A DNA stretch of 64,000 nt from CAZKBP01 sp964551015. Lineage in GTDB: Bacteria; Bacteroidota; Bacteroidia; Cytophagales; Microscillaceae. The translations under genes were made by a program, and so were the position numbers. Positions 43,736-52,570 of the stretch are shown here, piece after piece. The stretch lies in NCBI GenBank assembly GCA_964551015.1, contig CAZKBP010000033.1, forward strand, positions 1-64,000, written 5' to 3'. The notes below the pieces were generated by a model that was given only the letters and a program-made list of their open reading frames with translations, did no database searches and was not told the DNA's origin. Every line of letters starts with the position of its first letter. Position 1 is the stretch's first letter.

Positions 43736-44169
43736 TACGTTTTCTTCCAAGCCTGATAGATGCCATAGCCAATGAGGCACCCGATGATATCAGCCAGTAC
43801 ATCTCCCCAATCACCCATACGACCGGGAATAAATTGATGCTGAATAATTTCAATCGCTACACTGTAGATAATCCCCACTGTAAAGGCGTATAAAAGAGGA
43901 TTTTTCAGTCTCGCTGCGCATCCATAGGTCAATCCCCAAGCCCAGAGAAAAACAAAAAGTCCAAAAAACAACATATGGCCGAATTTGTCATAAGAAAACA
44001 AGCCGAGTTGGGGCAGTTCTTCGGCGGGGGTGAAGACTAGCCAAGCAATAATTCCTGTCCAAAGGAGCGCGGGGCTGTTGTATCTTAAAAAATTCACTGT
44101 CTTTTTCGTGCTTGGTTCTGAGCGTTCGGCCCTTGGTTTTTGGTTAAAATCCTGAAAATCAGCTTTCAA
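43711..44169 (-). CDS. VanZ family membrane protein
   Basis: The 152-residue protein has four membrane helices and the VanZ signature, with KFGHMLFFGLFVFLWAWGL near residue 60 and the acidic helix GIIYSVAIEIIQHQFIPGRMGDWGDVLADIIG near 100-130. The family takes its name from a teicoplanin-resistance gene but most members have no known role. The gene overlaps the J-domain gene by 25 bases at the 3' end and stands alone on its strand. Confidence 0.88.
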   Translation of the reverse strand: MKADFQDFNQKPRAERSEPSTKKTVNFLRYNSPALLWTGIIAWLVFTPAEELPQLGLFSYDKFGHMLFFGLFVFLWAWGLTYGCAARLKNPLLYAFTVGIIYSVAIEIIQHQFIPGRMGDWGDVLADIIGCLIGYGIYQAWKKTYYLPRLKS

Positions 44170-44305
44170 ATTTTAGTTGAATTGCTTGATCTCGGGCGAA
44201 TACTCGATACCATATTGGGTGTCTTCTGCAAAGAACGGATGAATGTAAAAGGGGTTGCTTTTTGTTTACTTATTCGCAAAATTATTTTCTAATGCCCCGT
44301 TCATC

Positions 44306-44330
44306 CAAAAAGCCTTCTGGGCAGAAGGCT
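44306..44330 (-). terminator. Rho-independent terminator of the bifunctional nuclease gene
   Basis: AGCCTTCT (44311-44318) pairs with AGAAGGCT (44323-44330), loop GGGC, followed on the minus strand by five T. It is 30 bases past the stop codon. Confidence 0.85.
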
Positions 44331-44359
44331 GGGTATCAATTCGGAAGAAGAGGGCGCAA

Positions 44360-44959
44360 TTAATTACGGCGATTCATTTCGTCGCGTATCTTGGCTGCTT
44401 GTTCATAATCTTCTTTTTCCAGTGCTTCATCTAGCATTTGCTGGAGCTTGTCCGAAGAAAAATCCTTAAGTCGTTCGCCGGGATTCTTAGAACTGACCGA
44501 GGGGTCGGGGTCGTCGGCTAGTACCGAGCTGCTTTCCTCTTCTTCAGCTTCGGAGAGCGTGATTCCGGCCTCAGACATAATGGATTCATACGTAAAAATG
44601 GGCACCCCAAAACGCAGCCCAATGGCAATCGCGTCGGAGGGGCGGGCATCAATTTCTAGATTATCACTCCCATTATTACAAAGAATTTTTGCATAAAATA
44701 CCCCTTCCTTCAAATCGGAAATGATAATCTCATTCACGGAGAAATGAAAGGCGTTGGCAAAAGACTTGAAGAGATCGTGAGTCATAGGCCGGTTGGGGAT
44801 AATTTTCTCGATCTCAATGGCGATGGCCTGGGCCTCAAACATGCCGATGATAATGGGTAAACGACGGTTTCCACTCTGCTCACCCAAAACTAACGCGAAA
44901 GAACCGGATTGAGATTGGCTGGAAGATAAACCTAATATTTTTAGTCTGATTTTACTCAC
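44360..44959 (-). CDS. Bifunctional nuclease family protein with UVR motif
   Basis: The 199-residue protein starts at GTG 44959, the only start that precedes the first beta strand (SKIRLKILGLS). Residues 1-130 form the DUF151/BFN domain, with LVLGEQSGNRRLPIIIGMFEAQAIA and DARPSDAIAIGLRFGVPIF as landmarks. A Ser/Asp-rich linker follows (about 145-160), and residues 168-197 carry a UVR motif (LQQMLDEALEKEDYEQAAKIRDEM) like those of UvrB and UvrC. The fusion is typical in Bacteroidota. The domain has been reported as a nuclease in plants; its role here is open, and a link to DNA repair is possible. Confidence 0.9.
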   Translation of the reverse strand: MSKIRLKILGLSSSQSQSGSFALVLGEQSGNRRLPIIIGMFEAQAIAIEIEKIIPNRPMTHDLFKSFANAFHFSVNEIIISDLKEGVFYAKILCNNGSDNLEIDARPSDAIAIGLRFGVPIFTYESIMSEAGITLSEAEEEESSSVLADDPDPSVSSKNPGERLKDFSSDKLQQMLDEALEKEDYEQAAKIRDEMNRRN

Positions 44960-45033
44960 GGTAATTCCCTTGAATATTTGCTTACTAAGTTAGACCACCT
45001 TTTTCAAAAGTAGCTCAATATTATTAAAAATAA

Positions 45034-45069
45034 AAAGTGTAGAGATGCAAATCTGCATTTCTACACTTT
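45034..45069 (-). terminator. Rho-independent terminator of the etfB-etfA operon
   Basis: A 16-bp stem with a single wobble pair (45034-45049 with 45054-45069, loop AATC) is followed on the minus strand by an almost pure T-run. It is 21 bases past the etfA stop codon. Confidence 0.9.
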
Positions 45070-45090
45070 CAAAGTTAAACAATTTTTGTA

Positions 45091-46059
45091 TTATTTCAAC
45101 GCTTTTACCGCTTCGGTTAGTTTGGGAAGCACCTCAAATGCATCCCCTACGATTCCATAATCAGCCGCTTTGAAGAAGGGGGCTTCCGGATCTTTGTTTA
45201 CAACCACAATTACCTTAGAAGAACTCACCCCCGCTAGGTGCTGAATGGCTCCCGAAATACCTGCGGCAATGTAGAGTTGAGGACTTACTTTGACCCCAGT
45301 TTGCCCTACGTGCTCGTGGTGAGGACGCCAGTCTAGGTCAGACACGGGCTTGGAGCATCCCGTAGCGGCACCCAAGGCTTTGGCTAAATCTTCTACGATG
45401 TTCCAATTCTCAGGGCCTTTGAGTCCACGTCCACCTGAAACCACTAAATCTGCTTCGGGTAATAGGACTTCTCCTGTGATTTTATCGGTTTTCGTAATTT
45501 TCACTCCAAAATCAGCATCACTCAGATTGGCTTCAAACGTCTCTACTTGCGCCGCTGCGTCCGTAGGCGTAGGAGAGATGGCGTTTTTCTTGAGGGCTAG
45601 TATTTTATTTTCTGATTTTAATTCTGTGATTTGGAAGGCTTTTCCGGTGTAAACGCTTCTTTTTACCTTGAAGCCATCGCTGAGGTCAGGCAGTTCCGTT
45701 ACATTAGAAGCTAGGGCTGCCTTCATTTTGGCAGCAACTCGGGCACCCACCGCATCTCCCAGAGAAGATTTGGCCATGACCAAAGTGTTGGCACCTTCTT
45801 TTTCTATGGCCTGTGCGATCACATTGGCGTAAGCCTGAATGACCCCGTGGTTCAAGCGATCATCGTTCGCGTGCAATACTTTTTCTACGCCGTAATTACC
45901 AATCCGTGGTAGTTTGTCAGCAGGCACTTCATTTCCTAGAACCACCGCCGTGGCTGAGGTATTTTGCATCTTGGCTAATTCGGCTCCATAGGCTACGGCT
46001 TCAAGAGAAGAGCCTCTCAATTCTCCATCTGCAGATTCTACAAATATTAATATTGACAT
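45091..46059 (-). CDS. etfA: Electron transfer flavoprotein alpha subunit
   Basis: The 322-residue protein has the ETF alpha N-terminal domain (about 1-180) and the C-terminal FAD-binding domain, with VVSGGRGLKGPENW near 205, VGQTGVKVSPQLYIAAGISGAIQHLAG near 251 and VVNKDPEAPFFKAADYGIVGD near 286. With EtfB it forms the dimer that accepts electrons from acyl-CoA and other dehydrogenases and gives them to ETF:quinone oxidoreductase. It is downstream of etfB, with a 112-base gap that holds hairpins. Confidence 0.97.
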   Translation of the reverse strand: MSILIFVESADGELRGSSLEAVAYGAELAKMQNTSATAVVLGNEVPADKLPRIGNYGVEKVLHANDDRLNHGVIQAYANVIAQAIEKEGANTLVMAKSSLGDAVGARVAAKMKAALASNVTELPDLSDGFKVKRSVYTGKAFQITELKSENKILALKKNAISPTPTDAAAQVETFEANLSDADFGVKITKTDKITGEVLLPEADLVVSGGRGLKGPENWNIVEDLAKALGAATGCSKPVSDLDWRPHHEHVGQTGVKVSPQLYIAAGISGAIQHLAGVSSSKVIVVVNKDPEAPFFKAADYGIVGDAFEVLPKLTEAVKALK

Positions 46060-46100
46060 TTTTTTCTTGGTTAATGAATTAAACTTAGTGTATGGTATTC

Positions 46101-46148
46101 AGTTGTTAACTGCTAGTTTTTGGTTAAATGTCTAACTAAAAAGACTAG
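46101..46148 (-). other. Two hairpins between etfB and etfA
   Basis: CAGTT-GTT-AACTG (46100-46112) stands next to a longer imperfect stem formed by CTAGTTTTT (46113-46121) and AAAAAGACTAG (46138-46148) with an inner GTTA/TAAC. They lie inside the operon and lack a strong terminator T-run on the minus strand. They could tune transcript processing or the ratio of the subunits. Confidence 0.4.
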
Positions 46149-46171
46149 CTGTTCAAGTGAAAAGTTTGGAT

Positions 46172-46909
46172 TTAAAGGACTTTAGCCTCATTTTTGAGTA
46201 ACTCGATGAGTTTTTCGGCTTCATCGGCAGGGATCATGGTGCATTCTCCCTTGGCGGGTGGAAGTTCATATCCCTTGGAGTCGGTCAGCGTTTCGTCGCT
46301 AGCAGGTTCTATTACGTTTAGTGGTTTTTTGCGGGCAGACATGATTCCACGCATATTGGGGATTTTCCATTCGGCAATTGGCTCTTGGCAGCCCAATACC
46401 AAGGGTAGTTCCGCCTCTAAATACTCTTTTCCTCCCTCGATTTCGCGTGCCATTTTGGCCGTAGTTCCTTCGATGTCCAATTTCATCACGGGCGAGAGGG
46501 AAGGTAATCCGAGTATTTCGCCTACCATACCGTGTACTTGCCCTCCGTTGTAGTCGCTGGATTCGCGTCCCATGAGAATCAGGTCATAATTATTTTCCTT
46601 AGCCACTTGGGCAATTTGTGTTGCCACGAAGAAAGCATCTGTAGGTTCTGCGTTGATACGAATGGCGTCATCTGCTCCGATCGCCAAGGCTTTACGGATG
46701 GTCGGCTCAGTTTCAGCAAGTCCTACGTTGAGAGCTGTGACGGTGGCTCCTAATGCATCTTTTAATTCTACAGCACGAGCCAAGGCATAGTCGTCATAAG
46801 GCCCAATTACGAACTGGAGTCCTGCTTTATTCAACGCTTGATGATCATCCGTGAAGGTAATCTTCGAGGTAGTATCAGGCACGTGGGTTATACAAACTAA
46901 TATTTTCAT
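46172..46909 (-). CDS. etfB: Electron transfer flavoprotein beta subunit
   Basis: The 245-residue protein matches EtfB in length and landmarks: MKILVCITHVPDT at the start, IGPYDDYALARAVELKD near 36, LILMGRESSDYNGGQVHGMVGEILG near 111-135 and the AMP-binding region that follows. It pairs with EtfA, whose gene is downstream on the same strand. It is divergent from a small TPR gene, with a 79-base A/T-rich gap between them that must hold both promoters. Confidence 0.97.
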   Translation of the reverse strand: MKILVCITHVPDTTSKITFTDDHQALNKAGLQFVIGPYDDYALARAVELKDALGATVTALNVGLAETEPTIRKALAIGADDAIRINAEPTDAFFVATQIAQVAKENNYDLILMGRESSDYNGGQVHGMVGEILGLPSLSPVMKLDIEGTTAKMAREIEGGKEYLEAELPLVLGCQEPIAEWKIPNMRGIMSARKKPLNVIEPASDETLTDSKGYELPPAKGECTMIPADEAEKLIELLKNEAKVL

Positions 46910-46988
46910 GTTTGATATAGGTATGTTTTTTAGTACTTAAAGCTAAATTAACGTGAAGTTAGATAATATTAAAATAATATAAAAAATT

Positions 46989-47315
46989 ATGAATCCCTCT
47001 CGATTAGAACAATTATTAAAATTTTGGCAAGAAGATCCCCATGATCCCTTCAATAGCTACGCGCTGGCCTTAGAATATCTCAATGAGGATGAAGATAAAG
47101 CTTTATTCTACTTTGAAAAACTGCTAAAAGAACATGAAAGTTATATTCCCACTTATTACCACGCCGCTAAATTCTACGAGGAAATAGAAGAGAGAGCAAA
47201 AGCTAAAGAAATTTATTTGAAAGGGATTCAAATGAGCCAAGAAGCAAATGATACGCACGCGCAGTCCGAGCTAGAACGCGCTTATCAGCAGTTTTTATTA
47301 GAAGAATTTGAATAG
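46989..47315 (+). CDS. Small TPR protein
   Basis: The 108-residue protein is cytoplasmic and consists of about two tetratricopeptide-like repeats: DPFNSYALALEYLNEDEDKALFYFEKLLKEH and YIPTYYHAAKFYEEIEERAKAKEIYLKGIQ are each cut here into a helix pair. The end is a charged helix. It probably mediates protein contacts. It is divergent from etfB. A hairpin 107 bases after its stop (47422-47450) may end its transcript. Confidence 0.8.
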   Translation: MNPSRLEQLLKFWQEDPHDPFNSYALALEYLNEDEDKALFYFEKLLKEHESYIPTYYHAAKFYEEIEERAKAKEIYLKGIQMSQEANDTHAQSELERAYQQFLLEEFE

Positions 47316-47421
47316 TTTTTAAATTGTGCCCATCAGAGTTGCTTTCGTCAGTTTTTTTGCCCAGTTTAGACACTGAATTCTGCTATTCAAAAGCTTGATT
47401 ATTAAACCCATTTTGTGTAAG

Positions 47422-47450
47422 AGAGTTACAGACCTACTGTTTGTAACTCT
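47422..47450 (+). terminator. Possible terminator hairpin
   Basis: AGAGTTACA (47422-47430) pairs with TGTAACTCT (47442-47450), loop 11 nt, followed by a mixed T-rich stretch. It lies between the small TPR gene and the PhoX promoter. Confidence 0.5.
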
Positions 47451-47487
47451 TTGCTTCTTGATCGTTCCGCATCCATTCGTTTTTTCG

Positions 47488-47495
47488 TAATTTTG
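47488..47495 (+). promoter_or_regulatory. TAnnTTTG box before the PhoX gene
   Basis: TAATTTTG stands 36 bases before ATG 47532; TTC is found 20 bases before it where TTG is expected. The predicted start of transcription (near 47502) lies after the longer open frame start at 47451, which supports the later ATG. Confidence 0.4.
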
Positions 47496-47531
47496 TATAA
47501 ATCGTTTTCAAAAAAAAGAAAAAGAGCACTT

Positions 47532-48917
47532 ATGCACTCATCTAGACGTGATTTCTTGAAAACCTCGGGTATAGTTGGTATGGGCTTTCTGGGCTTGCAC
47601 ACCTTTGTGGGTGGAGCTTGGGCACATCCAGTTCAGGAAGGCGTGGGCTATGGCCCCCTACTAAAAGACCCCAAAGGCTTAATCAATCTCCCCAAAGGAT
47701 TTTCTTATAAAATAATCTCACAAAAAGGACAGACCATGAGCGATGGTTTGCTCGTACCCGGAAAAGCAGATGGCATGGCTACTTTTCCATTGGATCAAGA
47801 TCGCCTGATGATCATTCGTAATCACGAAATTAGCCCCAATGCCCTCCCCGAAGGAGCTTATGGCAAAAAATACGAGCTTCTCTCCAAAATTGACCCCAAG
47901 AAATTTTACGACTACGGAATGGGCAAAGAGCCCGCTTTGGGCGGAACCACGACCCTCATTTATAACGAACGTAGCCAAACCGTAGAAAAACAGTATCTCA
48001 GTCTCGCGGGTACAATTCGTAATTGCGCCGGAGGCCCTACTCCTTGGGGATCTTGGATTACCTGTGAAGAAAATGTAGAAAAACGTGGCGAAAGAAGAGA
48101 AAAAGATCACGGCTTTAACTTTGAAGTACCCGCCCAAGAAACGCCTCAACTCTTTGACCCCGTTCCGCTCAAAGCCATGGGGCGTATGAATCACGAAGCT
48201 GTAGCCGTACACCCGAGTACTTCCATTGTGTATCAGACCGAAGACAGACACGATGGGTTGATCTATCGCTTTATTCCTGACCAACCTCAACAACTGAGTA
48301 AAGGGGGAAAATTACAGGTACTGACCATCCGTGATGCTAAAAGTATGGACACGCGCAATTGGCTGCCCAAAAAACAGCGCTTATCTGTTTCAGAAAAATT
48401 GGTGGTAGATTGGGTGGATATTGATCAGGTAGAAGCACCTGAGGACGATCTGCGCTACCGAGGTTTTGAAGAAAAAGGAGCGGCTCGCTTTGCGCGTGGC
48501 GAAGGCATGTGGATGGGTGAAGAGGAGGTTTATTTCGCCTGTACCAACGGTGGACATAAGAAGAAAGGGCAAATTTTCCGCTACACGCCCAGCCCTTATG
48601 AAGGGCAAGCCTCCCGTGAAAAGGAAACCCCAGGCACTTTGGAGCTATTTGTAGAGCCAAATGACGTAGAACTCATCTCTAATTGTGATAACCTCACGGT
48701 GGCTCCCTGGGGAGATGTAGTTACTTGTGAAGACCGCAGTACGCCTTACGTGGTCGGTATTACGCCCAAGGGTGAGTTTTACCGCTTGGCACAAAACGTA
48801 GGGCATCAGTCAGAGTTTGCGGGAGGAGTATTTTCTCCGTCTGGGCAGACATTTTTTGTCAATATTCAGCACGCGGGACTTACCCTAGCGATTACAGGTC
48901 CTTGGAAAAAAGCTTAG
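47532..48917 (+). CDS. PhoX-family alkaline phosphatase, Tat-exported
   Basis: From ATG 47532 the product has 461 residues and opens with a twin-arginine signal (SSRRDFLKTSG, then a hydrophobic stretch to about residue 30). The PhoX/DUF839 body includes MIIRNHEISPNALPEG, GGTTTLIYNE, TIRNCAGGPTPWGSWITCEE, MNHEAVAVHP and ICDNLTVAPWGDVVTCED-like segments that in PhoX bind Fe3+ and Ca2+. Folding before export fits a cofactor-loaded enzyme. It releases phosphate from organic phosphates in the periplasm, normally under phosphate starvation, though no PHO-box can be read here. The gene is alone and ends in a shared bidirectional terminator. Confidence 0.9.
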   Translation: MHSSRRDFLKTSGIVGMGFLGLHTFVGGAWAHPVQEGVGYGPLLKDPKGLINLPKGFSYKIISQKGQTMSDGLLVPGKADGMATFPLDQDRLMIIRNHEISPNALPEGAYGKKYELLSKIDPKKFYDYGMGKEPALGGTTTLIYNERSQTVEKQYLSLAGTIRNCAGGPTPWGSWITCEENVEKRGERREKDHGFNFEVPAQETPQLFDPVPLKAMGRMNHEAVAVHPSTSIVYQTEDRHDGLIYRFIPDQPQQLSKGGKLQVLTIRDAKSMDTRNWLPKKQRLSVSEKLVVDWVDIDQVEAPEDDLRYRGFEEKGAARFARGEGMWMGEEEVYFACTNGGHKKKGQIFRYTPSPYEGQASREKETPGTLELFVEPNDVELISNCDNLTVAPWGDVVTCEDRSTPYVVGITPKGEFYRLAQNVGHQSEFAGGVFSPSGQTFFVNIQHAGLTLAITGPWKKA

Positions 48918-48972
48918 TTTCATTTCAAGCTTTTTTCAAGAGTTTTTATGAGGATAAAAGCCTTTTTTATGA

Positions 48973-49008
48973 AAAAGCTCTCTGAAAATGAAAATCCAGA
49001 GAGCTTTT
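48973..49008. terminator. Bidirectional terminator
   Basis: A 12-bp perfect stem (AAAAGCTCTCTG at 48973-48984, complement at 48997-49008) is flanked by A-run and T-run, so it can end both convergent transcripts (PhoX and the 158-residue protein). Confidence 0.85.
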
Positions 49009-49039
49009 ACCAATTAATAGATATGAATCATGTAGCCAC

Positions 49040-49516
49040 TTAGTCGGTCATTTTGATGGTTTCTTCCCATACAGCCAAAAGGCGATCGGGTTGATTTCCT
49101 GAAAACATGATGAACCTTGGTATTTTTTCCTCTTTTACCTCAGGTGCCTCGTCGTAATTATTGGTGGCAGTCAGATGGATGAGAGGCTTTGCGTTTTTGG
49201 TTTGCAATAAAATTCCGTCGTCGGTTCGCTTCACTTCTCCAAGGTCTTGGATATTGAATTCATATTTATATTCGGTCGTGATTTCGTTTCCGTAAGGATT
49301 TTGTGCGTAAGTATAGATACAATTTAGGCTTTCCAGATCATATTCAAACCCTACGTTGATGTCTTTTACTTCGGTATTAAGCTCCTCCACGTTTTTCTCT
49401 AACCAACGCAGGTTTTGAGCTATTTCAGAATCTTCTTGTGCGGTAGCCACAGATACTAAGCCAAGGCTTATGATGGATAAAATGATGAATAACTTAAATT
49501 TGTGATTAATATTCAT
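49040..49516 (-). CDS. Exported protein of unknown function
   Basis: The 158-residue protein has a signal peptide (about 1-26, cleavage near VATAQ). The mature part begins with a helix (IAQNLRWLEKNVEELNTEV) and continues as a beta-rich domain with two short charged loops. No family is recognised. It lies 60 bases downstream of the OmpA-like gene on the same strand and is probably in its transcript, so a periplasmic role near the outer membrane is plausible. Confidence 0.65.
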   Translation of the reverse strand: MNINHKFKLFIILSIISLGLVSVATAQEDSEIAQNLRWLEKNVEELNTEVKDINVGFEYDLESLNCIYTYAQNPYGNEITTEYKYEFNIQDLGEVKRTDDGILLQTKNAKPLIHLTATNNYDEAPEVKEEKIPRFIMFSGNQPDRLLAVWEETIKMTD

Positions 49517-49576
49517 AGAAGTTTTGAAGTTTTAGAATTGTAAAAAAATTGATTTCTATTTTGCTGGTTTACTGGA

Positions 49577-50326
49577 TTAGAAAGTCTCGAGAATCTCTGT
49601 CAAATCTGGGGTGAGCACGATTTCGGTGCGGCGGTTGCGCGCCCTTTCTTCTTCGGTATCGTTCGCATTGACTGGATCAAAAGAAGCACGACCAGAAGCC
49701 GTAATGCGGTTGGGAGTAATGCCATTTTCAACTAAAACTCTGACCACGGCGTTGGCCCGGCTGACACTCAGATCCCAATTGTCTAGGTAAGCGCCTCCTT
49801 CTTTGACATCGAGCGGATCGGTATGCCCTCTGATGGTAATACCTAAATCAGGATAACGTTCTAGCACGGGGCTTAGCTTTTGTAGGGCTTCCTTACCTTC
49901 TTTGCCCAACCAAGCACTATTGGAAGCAAATAGCAGTTGGTCGGAGAGAGATACGTAGATTTCACCCTCTTTTTTGTATACAGAAAGCTCATCTGGTTCA
50001 AAATCTACCAATGCATCTAAGATTGACTCCTTGAGGCGATTCATTTGCTCACGCTGCTCGAGCATTTTTTGCCTCAACTCTTGAATCCTTTGCTCTTTTT
50101 GGGCGAGCGTTTCTTGCTGTGATTTAATTTTATAATCTTGGCGTACGCCTTCGGCTGATTCTTCTTCGAGTTCTTGGCGTAGAGCCACGTTGTTGGTAGC
50201 TAGCTGGGACGAATCTTGCCTTAAGCGCAAGGATTCTGAAAGAGATGCTTGGTATTTCTTAGACGAAACACAGGCACTCATTCCGAAAATACCGATGAGC
50301 CACAAGATATATATATAATTTTTCAT
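49577..50326 (-). CDS. OmpA-family lipoprotein with coiled coil
   Basis: The 249-residue protein has a lipoprotein signal (IFGMSAC, Cys19), a long coiled coil (about 28-95, with EEESAEGVRQDYKIKSQQETL) and a C-terminal OmpA domain (about 125-240). The peptidoglycan-binding signature is complete: ITIRGHTDPLD, LSVSRANAVVRVLVENGI, ASGRASFDPVN and RARNRRTEIVL. It should tether the outer membrane to peptidoglycan across the periplasm. The downstream exported protein is 60 bases away. Confidence 0.93.
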   Translation of the reverse strand: MKNYIYILWLIGIFGMSACVSSKKYQASLSESLRLRQDSSQLATNNVALRQELEEESAEGVRQDYKIKSQQETLAQKEQRIQELRQKMLEQREQMNRLKESILDALVDFEPDELSVYKKEGEIYVSLSDQLLFASNSAWLGKEGKEALQKLSPVLERYPDLGITIRGHTDPLDVKEGGAYLDNWDLSVSRANAVVRVLVENGITPNRITASGRASFDPVNANDTEEERARNRRTEIVLTPDLTEILETF

Positions 50327-50601
50327 GATGTTGATTTTAATTGATCATTAGAAGCGACTAAAAATAGGTAAGTATGGAATTATACTTTCCTTCGTAATGA
50401 CTTATAAATCACTACAATTATAACAAATCACATTTTATGCAATACTTTTTGGGAGAAGCTCAAAGAGATTAAAACCTTGACTATCAAATAATTATCTAGT
50501 AAAATACAGGTGGATTAGAAATGCAGGGAGGGGAAGAGACTCCACACTCGTGGGGTTAAGATGATACAAGTGTGAGATTGGAATTTGGTAAGTAAGTGGT
50601 G

Positions 50602-50955
50602 TTAGTTGAGCGAAGCAATGAGGTCTTGAATTCGCTTCTTATTGAAAGGCTTGCTTACGAAGGCCTGTACGCCCAATTGCTGGCTTTTCTGTGTCTCCGT
50701 GGAGCTGTCATAAGCACTAATGATTATTACTTTCGCTTGTTCGTGGTGTTGCTTAATAAAAGGAATAAGATCAAAACCAACCCCATCGGGCAGGTTCAGA
50801 TCTAAGAAAAATAAATCATAAGTTTCCTTTTGAATTTTAGCTTGTCCTTCTTCAAAAGAAGAAACACTTTCTACCTGAAAGCCTAGATTTTCAAGCACTT
50901 TGGACAGCAAAAGACATATTTCTTTCTCGTCGTCTACAATTAGTACTTTTTTCAA
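50602..50955 (-). CDS. Single-domain response regulator
   Basis: The 117-residue protein is a receiver domain alone, with DDEKE at residues 8-12, phosphoacceptor Asp in FFLDLNLPDG (near 53), Ser in IIISAYDSS (near 81) and Lys in FVSKPFNKK (near 102). There is no output domain, so it probably acts by protein contact or in a phosphorelay. No kinase is nearby; the closest kinase is the LytS protein 25 kb away. It has the basic gap of 275 bases before the OmpA gene on its downstream side. Confidence 0.92.
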   Translation of the reverse strand: MKKVLIVDDEKEICLLLSKVLENLGFQVESVSSFEEGQAKIQKETYDLFFLDLNLPDGVGFDLIPFIKQHHEQAKVIIISAYDSSTETQKSQQLGVQAFVSKPFNKKRIQDLIASLN

Positions 50956-51067
50956 TTTTAAGTCGTTTAAATGGCTACATAATCGAGTTGAAGTAAATTA
51001 AGCAGAATCATAAAGAATGTCAAGTTTTTATACCTAGACAGAAATGATAAAACAAGCTCAGTAGTTT

Positions 51068-51328
51068 TTATCCTGCTTGATTGCGTTTAGCTTGCTTTTC
51101 AGAGGCTGTTCTTTCATTGTAGTTGCTGTAGACATTATCTACATAACTAGAATCCATATCTGCTCTTTTGCGAAACTCTTCGTTCTTGATGGACTCTAAC
51201 TTGAAAGTAGGCTTTCTACCAGCAGCGGTTTCTCTGTTCTTTCTAAATACCAGCATAGTTCCCATTACCAAGATAAGTGATAATACCAATGCCGTTACTA
51301 AGATGGTGATAAATGCGATCGTGTTCAT
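51068..51328 (-). CDS. Small single-helix membrane protein
   Basis: The 86-residue protein has one N-terminal membrane helix (residues 4-27, AFITILVTALVLSLILVMGTML) and a polar tail rich in Lys, Glu and Asn. No family is recognised. The tail probably faces the cytoplasm. The formate/nitrite channel gene lies 187 bases upstream on the same strand, and the receiver gene 112 bases downstream. Confidence 0.65.
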   Translation of the reverse strand: MNTIAFITILVTALVLSLILVMGTMLVFRKNRETAAGRKPTFKLESIKNEEFRKRADMDSSYVDNVYSNYNERTASEKQAKRNQAG

Positions 51329-51515
51329 AACTAATATATTTCAGAAATTATTGAAAAATTAAAAAATACATTAATTATAGCGAAAGAATCAAGCCAAAAT
51401 GGACAAAGAACCTATCACTTTGGTTATCAGCACATTAATAATTATCAAGAGAAGCTTTGGATTTCAAAACGTAGACAAAAATCTACAAGATTCATGATTT
51501 TTCTACACCAAAAGG

Positions 51516-52319
51516 CTAGCGGATATTGCGAGTATGGCTATATTTGATGATCGCCACGAAGAAAACGCCCCCAATTAGATTGCCCAAAGTCGCCCATAAT
51601 TGACAATTGAGATAATCGTTGAGCGTGATGCCCGGACTAACAATCATGCCCGTGAACACTTCAATAGACCCTACGATTGAGTGGTGCAAACCTCCGATCC
51701 CAATGACCGAGGTGATCAGGATAATAATAAAAATGCGACTCGAGGTATCGCCGGCAGCTGTTACCAACCAAGCCAATAAGCCCATCAGCCAACCCGCTAT
51801 AATGGCACTGAGCAGGATGGTGCCACGATCATAATCAATAAGATGCTCGGCAATTAAAATGAAAGTTTGCTCTTCAATGATATGCATAGAAGGCCCAATG
51901 CCAATCAGGATGGCACTGAATAAAAACCCTCCAATTAGATTGCCCACATAGATGGTACTCCACAAGATAATCAAGCTCCTAAAAGTGGCCGACCCCGCCA
52001 GCACAGGGAGTATGGCCAAGGTGGTATGCTCGGTAAATAACTCCGAACGTCCAATGACTACAAAAATAAACCCAATCGGATAAGAAAGTGCCAGAATAAA
52101 ACTCATCGTAGAGGGAGTGTATTCCTGATGAAAAAGCGTGTGCATCACGCAGATCAAGAAGAAACTAAATCCTACCTCCAAACCCGCCGAAAAAGCGGAC
52201 AGGAACAACCCAATCGTGGGGCGTTTGTGTTCTCTGAGTGCAGTTTTGATCTGCTCATTCAGAATTTCTTCTAATTGTTTGGGTTGATTCGCTTTTGCTG
52301 AATCTCTGTCTTTGGCCAT
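51516..52319 (-). CDS. Formate/nitrite transporter family protein
   Basis: From ATG 52319 the product has 267 residues; the longer frame to 52352 adds 11 hydrophobic residues before a charged cytoplasmic start and is less likely. Six membrane helices with the FNT fold are visible, including FFLICVMHTLFHQE and a central LHHSIVGSIEVFTGMI segment with the His expected in the pore. The family conducts formate, nitrite, hydrosulfide or related anions as a pentamer. The ion is not predictable from this alone. Confidence 0.88.
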   Translation of the reverse strand: MAKDRDSAKANQPKQLEEILNEQIKTALREHKRPTIGLFLSAFSAGLEVGFSFFLICVMHTLFHQEYTPSTMSFILALSYPIGFIFVVIGRSELFTEHTTLAILPVLAGSATFRSLIILWSTIYVGNLIGGFLFSAILIGIGPSMHIIEEQTFILIAEHLIDYDRGTILLSAIIAGWLMGLLAWLVTAAGDTSSRIFIIILITSVIGIGGLHHSIVGSIEVFTGMIVSPGITLNDYLNCQLWATLGNLIGGVFFVAIIKYSHTRNIR

Positions 52320-52491
52320 ATCATTAAGAAAAAGTAAAAAATAAGTACGCAAAACAAACTTCTACACGTCCATCAAATAAAATCATAATTCAGATACATT
52401 GTTGAAAAAAACACTAATATTCGAGAGCAAATCTTTTTTGAGAGCACGCTTAGACACGAAGCGTCAGCATAGAACCCTATAGGATAATAAA

Positions 52492-52524
52492 CTAGCACCA
52501 TTATGCTCATGATAATGGTGCTAG
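52492..52524 (-). terminator. Strong hairpin, likely ftsH terminator
   Basis: A perfect 13-bp stem (CTAGCACCATTAT at 52492-52504 and complement at 52512-52524) has a 7-nt loop. On the minus strand it follows a second, smaller stem (CTTTAAGG at 52529-52536 with CCTTTAAAG at 52545-52553). The T-run after it is weak, but the position, 47 bases past the ftsH stop, fits termination. Confidence 0.65.
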
Positions 52525-52570
52525 TGTGCTTTAAGGTCTTTCATCCTTTAAAGAACCTAGGTAGAAATCA

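Noticed and set aside
47718..48293. 191-codon minus-strand open frame
   Set aside because: It is antisense to the PhoX gene, which is clearly the coding strand.
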